From Candidatus Paraluminiphilus aquimaris (lineage in GTDB: Bacteria > Pseudomonadota > Gammaproteobacteria > Pseudomonadales > Halieaceae): a stretch of DNA of 64,000 nucleotides. Position 1 is the first letter of the stretch, and every line of letters starts with the position of its first letter. A model generated the notes under the pieces. It searched no databases. It was not told the DNA's origin and saw nothing but the letters and a program-made list of their open reading frames with translations. Positions 57,449-64,000 of this stretch are shown piece by piece. Where the stretch lies: NCBI RefSeq assembly GCF_026230195.1, contig NZ_CP036501.1, positions 2,418,001 through 2,482,000 on the forward strand, given 5' to 3'. Position numbers and translations under genes: made by a program.

Positions 57449-58876
57449 GTGGCCGAACCCGCATTAAATACGGTTGTTGAGCTTAGTAAAGCGGCGACAC
57501 CCGAGCTTAAAAAGCTTCTTGATACCTCAGACAGCGAACTGACTGAGGATGTGACTGCGTTACTTCTAGCGTTGGACCGTTTTGACATTGTCGCGAACGA
57601 TGACAGTACGAATCGTCACGACCTTCTCAACGCTGTGGCCGCTGTAATGGGTTATGCGGAGATGGTGCTCGAGCTCGATCGCGATCTTCCGCCCAGTATT
57701 CGAGCGCACATTCAGCACATTGCGGACGCCCTCAGCGCCTCCACGAAAAGCCCCGAGCACTCGACAAAAAGCAGCCGATCGCTCGATACCTTTGAGGGAT
57801 GTACGGTTCTGGTGGTTGATGACCTACCGGAAAACCTTGACCTGATGTCGAGACTCTTGCGAAAGATGGCGTGCTCCGTCATCACAGCTGACTCCGGTGC
57901 AATCGCTCTCGATTTACTGGAGCAGGAGTCAGTGGATTTGGTGCTCCTGGATCTTGTCATGCCAAGCATTGATGGCAGAGAGGTGCTCGCCCGCATTAAG
58001 CAGAGCGAGCAACATCGTGCCATACCGGTCATTATGATTTCCGGTCGGCAAGATATGGATCAAATTGTTGACTGTATTCAGGTTGGGGCCGATGACTATT
58101 TACTCAAACCGGTGAACTCAGTCCTTCTCAGCGCACGAATCAAGTCGGGGCTTGAGCGAAAACGGTGGCATGACAAGGAAGAGCAGTATCGCGAGCAGCT
58201 AGAAAAGCGAGAGCTTTTCATTCGCCAGACCTTCGGTCGCTATATTTCAGACGCCATTGTCGACGAGATTTTAGAGAATCCAGAAGGGCTTAAGCTTGGC
58301 GGAGACTTGCGCAGCGTGACGCTCATGATGAGTGATATTCGGAGTTTCACAACCCTCGTTGAGCATTTGCCCCCCGAAAAGGTGGTCACACTGCTTAATC
58401 GTTATCTTGGCAAGATGACCGATATTATTCTCGAACACGGCGGCACCATTGACGAATTTTTAGGTGACGCTGTCCTGGCGGCCTTCGGCGCACCGACTAA
58501 AACGCCAGATCACGCCCAGCGCGCTGTAACCTGCGCGATCGCAATGCAGGCAGCAATGGATGACATTAACACTCAAAATAAGGCTGACGGTCTCCCCGAA
58601 ATTGAGATGGCCATCGCTCTCAATACGGGCGAAGTTGTCGCGGGTAATATCGGCTCAGAGCGACGCTCGAAGTACGGCTTCGTAGGCCACCAAGTCAACG
58701 TCACATCACGAATAGAGGACGCTGCTTTGCCCAAAGAGATTCTGGTATCCGAACGTACGCTCAACTGCCTTGATTTAACCGGTTTTAATGTGGGCGAGTC
58801 TCGCAGCTTGAACCCCAAAGGGATCGAAGAGACGCTGTCGGTATTTCCTATCAATGGAGAAATGCTTCGTGACTAA
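57449..58876 (+). CDS. DHp-like / receiver / class III adenylate cyclase fusion
   Basis: 475 residues, starting with GTG. A helical N-terminal region holds RHDLLNAVAAVMGYAEMVLE with His57, resembling the phospho-accepting H-box of histidine kinases, but with no ATPase domain. A receiver follows (about 118-235) with acidic pair D124-D125, phospho-acceptor D168 and K220. A linker coiled coil leads to a class III cyclase domain (about 288-465): metal Asp at D296 and D340, and Lys408 in RRSKYGF, where adenylate cyclases carry the adenine-specifying Lys. Product is most likely cAMP. It is the first gene of an operon with a receiver and a histidine kinase, divergent from the Crp-like gene. Confidence 0.87.
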   Translation: MAEPALNTVVELSKAATPELKKLLDTSDSELTEDVTALLLALDRFDIVANDDSTNRHDLLNAVAAVMGYAEMVLELDRDLPPSIRAHIQHIADALSASTKSPEHSTKSSRSLDTFEGCTVLVVDDLPENLDLMSRLLRKMACSVITADSGAIALDLLEQESVDLVLLDLVMPSIDGREVLARIKQSEQHRAIPVIMISGRQDMDQIVDCIQVGADDYLLKPVNSVLLSARIKSGLERKRWHDKEEQYREQLEKRELFIRQTFGRYISDAIVDEILENPEGLKLGGDLRSVTLMMSDIRSFTTLVEHLPPEKVVTLLNRYLGKMTDIILEHGGTIDEFLGDAVLAAFGAPTKTPDHAQRAVTCAIAMQAAMDDINTQNKADGLPEIEMAIALNTGEVVAGNIGSERRSKYGFVGHQVNVTSRIEDAALPKEILVSERTLNCLDLTGFNVGESRSLNPKGIEETLSVFPINGEMLRD

Positions 58877-59249
58877 CGCTGCTGTGCTGCTCGTTGAAGA
58901 CAACGATATAAATCGCGATATGCTTACACGGCGATTGACGCGGGCCGGTCTCACCGTCATCAGCGCAGCAGATGGCGAAACAGCCCTGGAGAGGATGCGC
59001 AACGACTCACCCGGTGTTGTCCTAATGGACATGACACTGCCAGTGCTAAACGGCTGGGAGGCCTGTGAACAGGCAAAAGCCGATCCAACGATCGCGCACA
59101 TCCCAATCATTGCTCTCACGGCACATGCCATGGCGGCCGATCGTGAGCGAGCGATGAGCGTTGGCTGCAGCGAATACGAAACTAAACCCATCGACTTTCC
59201 GGTGTTACTCGCCAAGATTTACCAATTTCTTGAGGCAGCACCCGCATGA
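58869..59249 (+). CDS. Single-domain response regulator (receiver)
   Basis: A CheY-like receiver of 126 residues without output domain. The acidic pair is in LLVEDNDINRDM, the phospho-acceptor Asp54 in VVLMDMTLP, the Thr in IALTAHAMA and the Lys in YETKPID. The GTG giving MTNAAVLL is chosen, because GGAGA lies at the right distance; an ATG five codons earlier is possible. It overlaps the cyclase by 8 bases and the kinase by 4 (ATGA), so all three are translationally coupled. Resembles DivK-type relays. Confidence 0.9.
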   Translation: MTNAAVLLVEDNDINRDMLTRRLTRAGLTVISAADGETALERMRNDSPGVVLMDMTLPVLNGWEACEQAKADPTIAHIPIIALTAHAMAADRERAMSVGCSEYETKPIDFPVLLAKIYQFLEAAPA

Positions 59250-60760
59250 TCATGGAGCGACTAGGGCTACGTGCGCGACTGTATTTGGCCTCGGGTTCAA
59301 TACTGTTGCTCTTTGCATTCAACGTGGGAACACATTTGTGGGGAAGTTACGCGCGAAGTGAAAGCGTTCTCGCCTACCGTGATGCGACGGAAGCAACGAC
59401 CCTCGTTAGAAATATCGAGCAGGGACTCAGCACTGAAAACCAGCGGGTACAAGTACTCGCCGCGCTTCGAGAGACAAACGCCCCCATTGGAGAAACACAA
59501 CGAGAGCAAGCAAACGACGAACTGACATCCATATCGGACCAGTTACGAGCGCTAGGTGGCTTGAGCAACACCGACACAGAAACGGCGTTCCGAGCGTTTT
59601 ACAAGCCTGCTGCTGACCTGCTCAATGAGTGGATGTTGTTTTACGGTAACTACAATGATGTCACCGTGCCGACCTCCCTGTCGCCCGAGACCTACACCAA
59701 TACACTTGAGCGCCTGAGCGCGTTGTCTGACCAACACAACAACGTCGCCATGGAACGCTCCACAGTTATCGACAACACGATACAACTCACCGACCGCATA
59801 ACCATCATTGCCTTTATCAGCTCTATTACGATTACGCTGGTACTGATTCTTACCTTGATACGCACTACCAATGCGTCGCTGTTTCGTCTGCGTGTCGGTG
59901 TCGAAAAATTCGGTGCAGGCGACCTAACCCACCGAATTGATGAAAATCGTGATGCGGGAGAAATCGCCAACCTAGCTCAAACCTTTAATGAAATGTCTGC
60001 ATCACTTCAGACCGCCATGGCTGATTTAGACGACGCGCGCTCGGATGCTGAGGCGGCCAATGAAGCAAAAAGCATGTTTCTGGCAAACGTATCGCACGAA
60101 TTACGAACGCCGCTCAACGCGATTATCGGCTACTCGGAAATGCTTCAAGATGAGGTCAGCGACGGTGTTGAAATTGATCGCGATCAGTTCAATCACGACC
60201 TAACAACCATCATTTTTTCTGGCAGACAACTGTTGGCTTTGATCAATGACATTCTTGATCTCTCAAAAATAGAAACCGGGAAGATGTCTGTGAGCGTCGA
60301 GCCCTTTAATGCTGCGGGGCTGGTTGTGCAGGTCTGTGACGCGCTGTCGCCACTGCTGGCACAAAACAACAATCGCTTAGATTTGCACGTCGAGGGTGCC
60401 AAAGACGTCGAGGTTGAAAGTGACGCCGCGAAGGTGCAACAAATTCTGACTAACCTATTCTCTAATGCCTGTAAGTTCACAAAGAACGGCGTTATCAGTG
60501 TCGTCGCGACCGTCGATGAGGACACGTTACACCTCAGCGTTGCTGATAGTGGCATTGGTATGACCGAAGAACAGCAGGCGAAGGTGTTTCAAGCGTTTGT
60601 ACAGGCTGACAGTAAGACCAGTGTGAACTATGGCGGCACCGGCCTTGGACTGGCCATCGTGAGTAACTTTTGCGACATGCTGGGAGGAGAAATTGCGCTG
60701 ACCTCAACACCCGGGCAAGGCTCAAAGTTCGACGTCAGTCTTCCAATTGTCCCAGCGTAA
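59246..60760 (+). CDS. Sensor histidine kinase
   Basis: A membrane histidine kinase of 504 residues. Two membrane segments (about 10-32 and 186-206) enclose a periplasmic helical domain of about 150 residues, with a HAMP domain after it (207-258). The H-box is NVSHELRTPLNAIIGYSEML with His284. The ATPase domain has the N-box NLFSNACKF near 415, DSGIGM and GGTGLGLAIVSNFC. It has no receiver of its own; its partners are presumably the receiver encoded upstream and the receiver of the cyclase. The ligand is unknown. Its 3' end overlaps the convergent lipoprotein gene by 26 bases. Confidence 0.9.
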   Translation: MIMERLGLRARLYLASGSILLLFAFNVGTHLWGSYARSESVLAYRDATEATTLVRNIEQGLSTENQRVQVLAALRETNAPIGETQREQANDELTSISDQLRALGGLSNTDTETAFRAFYKPAADLLNEWMLFYGNYNDVTVPTSLSPETYTNTLERLSALSDQHNNVAMERSTVIDNTIQLTDRITIIAFISSITITLVLILTLIRTTNASLFRLRVGVEKFGAGDLTHRIDENRDAGEIANLAQTFNEMSASLQTAMADLDDARSDAEAANEAKSMFLANVSHELRTPLNAIIGYSEMLQDEVSDGVEIDRDQFNHDLTTIIFSGRQLLALINDILDLSKIETGKMSVSVEPFNAAGLVVQVCDALSPLLAQNNNRLDLHVEGAKDVEVESDAAKVQQILTNLFSNACKFTKNGVISVVATVDEDTLHLSVADSGIGMTEEQQAKVFQAFVQADSKTSVNYGGTGLGLAIVSNFCDMLGGEIALTSTPGQGSKFDVSLPIVPA

Positions 60761-61298
60761 GCTCACGTAGACGTTCTAACACCGCCTCTCGCTTTTCAAG
60801 GTCATCGGCTAAACGACTATTCGCTTTGCCCAGTGCAGACACCTTGTCTTCAAGACGCGTTAACAACGACAGCGCGAGCGAGATCACTTCCGCACGATCA
60901 TCAAGCGCTTGTGAATTACTCGGATCACGCGTGTCTGCCTGCAAAACGGCTATAAACGCTAGACCAATCTGCGCCTCACGCGCCGCATTAGCATCACCCG
61001 TATCACCATGAGCCTCAAAATATCTGAGTGCCTGAGCGTAATCTCTTGCTGCCAGCGCGCGAATGCCACGATCAAAGTAAGTCTCCTCAACCTCCACCAT
61101 GACGGTCTCACAATCGCACGAAGCTTCTGAAACCGGCTCTGGGATGTTGAGCTCAGGAACGGGGGCGACTTCTGAAACACGCTCGGAATCGCTCTGCTCA
61201 GCCGAGACAGTCTCCACCGGCGCAGTTTGACACCCTGCCAATATAAGAAGGCAGATGGATGTGCTCAGAAGAAACGACGATTTGCTTTGCGCTGTCAT
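60735..61298 (-). CDS. Lipoprotein, QseG/YfhG-like
   Basis: 187 residues from the ATG giving MTAQSKSSF. The signal peptide ends with the lipobox LILAGC, so it should be lipidated. Residues about 80-130 form a short TPR-like helix pair (YFDRGIRALAARDYAQALRYFE). The C-terminal helix ends in AVLERLRELTLGQ, which resembles the end of YfhG/QseG-type lipoproteins that accompany two-component systems. Here it lies convergent to the kinase gene, overlapping it by 26 bases, and not downstream of it. Function uncertain. Confidence 0.68.
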   Translation of the reverse strand: MTAQSKSSFLLSTSICLLILAGCQTAPVETVSAEQSDSERVSEVAPVPELNIPEPVSEASCDCETVMVEVEETYFDRGIRALAARDYAQALRYFEAHGDTGDANAAREAQIGLAFIAVLQADTRDPSNSQALDDRAEVISLALSLLTRLEDKVSALGKANSRLADDLEKREAVLERLRELTLGQLED

Positions 61299-61339
61299 GA
61301 CCGGAGAATACAGACTTTTTCTCAAAAAGTGTGACGAAT

Positions 61340-62830
61340 TTACTCAGGTCGCATATGTGGAAATAAAATGACATCGCGAATTGACGGTGAGTTTGTCAGC
61401 AGCATCACAAGTCGATCGATTCCAATGCCCTCGCCAGCGGTGGGTGGAAGACCGTACTCCAGAGCTCGCACGTAATCGTGATCGTAATGCATGGCTTCGT
61501 CATCACCGGCGTCTTTCTCGGCGACTTGCGCTCTAAAGCGCTCGGCTTGATCTTCTGCGTCATTGAGCTCGCTGAAACCATTTGCCAACTCACGTCCCCC
61601 GACAAAGAACTCGAATCGATCGGTTATATCGGGATTGTTGTCGTTGCGTCGTGCGAGTGGAGACACCTCAGTCGGATACTCCGTAATGAAGGTCGGCTGA
61701 ATGAGTTTATGTTCCGCCGTTTCCTCGAAAATCTCCATGTGGATTCGACCAAGCCCCCACCCGTCTTTCGCCTCGATCCCAATTTTTCGCAAAACTGCTG
61801 CCGCTGATTCACGCGATTCAATATCGCTGAGCGTCAGATCTGGGTTGTAAGTAAGGATCGCCTCAGTCACAGACAGGCGTGCAAATGCTTTGCTGAAATC
61901 CACGGTGTCTTCACCGCAAGGAATAACGGTTGTACCGAGGACTTCTTGAGACAACTCTTTCAAAAGTCGCTCAGTGAGATCCATCGCGTCGCGATAGTCA
62001 GCGTAAGCCCAGTAAAACTCGAGCATGGTGAATTCGGGATTGTGACGCGTCGATAACCCCTCATTACGGAAATTTCGGTTAATTTCATAAACCTTTTCGA
62101 AACCACCCACTGTTAATCGCTTGAGATAAAGTTCAGGGGCGATTCGCATAAACATGGGCATATCGAGCGCATTGTGATGCGTCGCAAAGGGCCGCGCAGT
62201 TGCACCGCCCGGTATGGGGTGAAGCATTGGCGTCTCAACCTCCATGAAACCCTCGGCATCGAGGAAAGAGCGCACAAAAGCGATGACTTTAGAGCGAATT
62301 TGAAAGGTCTCTCGGACCTCGGGATTAGCGATAAGGTCCACATAACGCTGACGATAACGGGTCTCCTGATCCGCCAAACCGTGATATTTATCAGGCAGGG
62401 GACGAAGTGCTTTGGTGAGAAGGTGAGCGGTTTCCATATTGATGTATAGATCGCCCTTTCCGCTCTTACATAGGACACCCGACGACGCCACAATATCGCC
62501 CAAATCCCAGGTTTTTATGGCATCTAACAGCTCTGAACTTAAACCCTTTCTATCGATGTAAAGCTGGATCGTGTCGGAGCCGTCCTGAATCAGAAGAAAG
62601 GCGCCTCGATTCCGGACCAAGCGTCCAGCGACGGCAAACGACTCACCCTTTTGAGCTAAGTCCTCTTTTGTCTCATGGCCATATTGCTGCTGTAAATCGC
62701 CCGCTAACGCCGTTCGACGGAAGTCGTTTGGAAATGCGTTACCGCCTTCACGAAGCTTCGCAAGTTTTGCCCTGCGCTCTGCGATCAATTTGTTTTCATC
62801 TTCAGCAGCTGCCGACACCGAATCAGTCAT
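61340..62830 (-). CDS. lysS: Lysyl-tRNA synthetase, class II
   Basis: Charges tRNA-Lys, 496 residues. The N-terminal OB-fold anticodon domain includes [17 protein letters not shown]. The catalytic domain has class II motif 1 ([15 protein letters not shown]), motif 2 ([19 protein letters not shown]) and motif 3 ([12 protein letters not shown]), ending with the [12 protein letters not shown]. An AGGA ribosome binding site precedes the ATG. It follows prfB by 13 bases, the usual pair in gammaproteobacteria. Confidence 0.96.
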   Translation of the reverse strand: MTDSVSAAAEDENKLIAERRAKLAKLREGGNAFPNDFRRTALAGDLQQQYGHETKEDLAQKGESFAVAGRLVRNRGAFLLIQDGSDTIQLYIDRKGLSSELLDAIKTWDLGDIVASSGVLCKSGKGDLYINMETAHLLTKALRPLPDKYHGLADQETRYRQRYVDLIANPEVRETFQIRSKVIAFVRSFLDAEGFMEVETPMLHPIPGGATARPFATHHNALDMPMFMRIAPELYLKRLTVGGFEKVYEINRNFRNEGLSTRHNPEFTMLEFYWAYADYRDAMDLTERLLKELSQEVLGTTVIPCGEDTVDFSKAFARLSVTEAILTYNPDLTLSDIESRESAAAVLRKIGIEAKDGWGLGRIHMEIFEETAEHKLIQPTFITEYPTEVSPLARRNDNNPDITDRFEFFVGGRELANGFSELNDAEDQAERFRAQVAEKDAGDDEAMHYDHDYVRALEYGLPPTAGEGIGIDRLVMLLTNSPSIRDVILFPHMRPE

Positions 62831-62843
62831 AATAATTCCTAAC

Positions 62844-63939
62844 CTAAAGGCCTTTTTTCAGAGAGGCTTCGATAAAGGGGTCGAGCGCGCCATCCAGAAC
62901 AGCTTGTGTGTTCCGGTTTTCCACCCCAGTTCGCAAGTCCTTAATACGCGAGTCATCAAGGACATAGGAGCGAATTTGACTACCCCAGCCAATATCCGCC
63001 TTACTGTCTTCCATTGCTTGCTTTTCAGCACTGCGTTTTAGCATTTCCAACTCATACAGCTTCGCCCGCAACTGCTTCATCGCATTGTCTTTGTTCTGAT
63101 GCTGTGACCGTTCAGTCTGACAGCTTGTAACCGTACCCGTCGGCTCGTGTGTGATGCGAACCGCGGAGTCCGTAGTGTTGACGTGCTGTCCACCTGCGCC
63201 AGATGAGCGGTACGTATCGATGCGCAAATCGGCGGGATTAATATCGATGTCAATGTTGTCGTCAATTTCTGGTGACACAAACACAGACGAAAAGGAGGTA
63301 TGACGTCGACCGCCGCTATCAAAAGGAGACTTCCTTACGAGTCGATGCACACCGGTCTCGGTTCTGAGCCAACCAAATGCGTACTCGCCCTCAAACTGCA
63401 CCGTTGCACTTTTTATTCCGGCAACATCGCCCGCCGAGGCTTCGGTAAGCGTTGCTTTAAAGCCTTTACTCTCACCCCAGCGCAAGTACATTCGGAGCAG
63501 CATCTCAGCCCAGTCCTGAGCTTCTGTACCACCAGACCCAGCCTGAATATCCAGAAATGCGTTATTGGGATCCATCTCACCAGAGAACATACGACGAAAC
63601 TCAAGCGTCTCGAGTTGCGCAGTCAGCTGATCAATATCACTTGCGACTTCGTCAGCGGTTTCCTGATCATCCTCAGCCTGTGCCATTTCGAGCAGATCAA
63701 CACCGTCTTGATGACCTGCGTCCAAGGCCTCAATCGTGTGAACGACTAACTCGAGCGATGAGCGCTCGCGGCCGAGACTCTGCGCTCGGTCAGGATCTTC
63801 CCAGACGCTCGGCTCCGCGAGCTCTAACTCAACCTCGGCTAGCCGTTCTTTCTTGTTAGCAAAGTCAAAGATACCCCCTGAGCACATCGGTTCGTGCACG
63901 AATTTCTTTCAGCTGATTGATAAGAGGGGCAATTTCCAC
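62844..63939 (-). CDS. prfB: Peptide chain release factor 2 with programmed +1 frameshift
   Basis: Release factor for UGA and UAA. Starting at a GTG at 63939, the first frame encodes 24 residues ([20 protein letters not shown], then RGYL) and stops at TGA (63867-63865). A +1 shift then continues into the main frame ([19 protein letters not shown]) to the stop at 62844. The stop-codon recognition tripeptide SPF (KSPFDSGG) and the GGQ loop ([11 protein letters not shown]) are both present. Lys- and prfB genes are adjacent as expected. No better start codon is seen upstream. Confidence 0.95.
63864..63879 (-). promoter_or_regulatory. prfB autoregulatory frameshift site
   Basis: Read on the minus strand the site is AGGGGGTATCTTTGAC: an internal Shine-Dalgarno-like AGGGGG three bases before the slippery CTT, the in-frame TGA and a following C. 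This is the canonical RF2 arrangement by which low RF2 allows the shift. Confidence 0.95.
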
Positions 63940-64000
63940 GAGCGATACCAGTCGATTTATGGGCGGCGAGTTTAGCGGAGCGCGCTATTTTGTTCCAGCT

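Noticed and set aside
63865-63899. Start of RF2 at 63899
   Set aside because: That start ignores the frameshift signal; the conserved N-terminus continues in the other frame to the GTG at 63939.

Overview
This window looks like a chromosome segment of a marine gammaproteobacterium. The guaB-guaA pair with divergent xseA, the prfB-lysS pair, a FusB-type second EF-G, a CYP153-like P450, a YaeQ protein and a Crp-type regulator all fit that group. The closest guess is the OM60/NOR5 (Halieaceae) neighbourhood, judged from gene content only. No tRNA, rRNA, CRISPR array, insertion sequence or prophage was recognised.

Layout: 1-13.7 kb is mixed metabolism: truncated EF-G2, an acyl-CoA synthetase, a met-zincin protease, a SulP transporter with a tandem Usp protein, a 2-hydroxyacid dehydrogenase, a SOUL protein, a GNAT acetyltransferase, pyrophosphatase and phosphoglycerate dehydrogenase. 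From 13.9 to 21.1 kb come a DUF305/LVIVD fusion protein with a DsbB-like protein, RlmA, a CYP153-like P450 and a dienelactone hydrolase. From 21.2 to 38.2 kb the minus strand carries one type I secretion locus, transcribed TolC-like, ABC exporter, HlyD-like adaptor, then two giant Ca-binding repeat proteins of 2033 and 2109 aa. The two giants lie in the same reading frame and are separated only by one TAA. The first also holds two apparently identical 875-bp blocks.

From 38.2 to 48.8 kb there is a recombined pair of gene remnants, a 19-copy heptamer tract, an FG-GAP protein, two glyoxalase-fold proteins, a thioredoxin-like protein coupled to a large BNR-repeat protein, a DmpA-type peptidase, a DUF457 membrane protein, a DUF2164 protein and a lipoprotein. 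From 49 to 64 kb come a desaturase with a helical tail, YaeQ, guaA, a small exported orphan, guaB, xseA, a signalling cluster, a lipoprotein, lysS and prfB with a programmed frameshift.

The most coherent regulatory story is at 53-61 kb. A Crp-like regulator is divergent from an operon encoding a DHp-like/receiver/adenylate cyclase fusion, a lone receiver and a hybrid-free histidine kinase. A perfect Crp-type palindrome sits upstream of the small exported protein between guaB and guaA. The most unusual architecture is the type I secretion locus.
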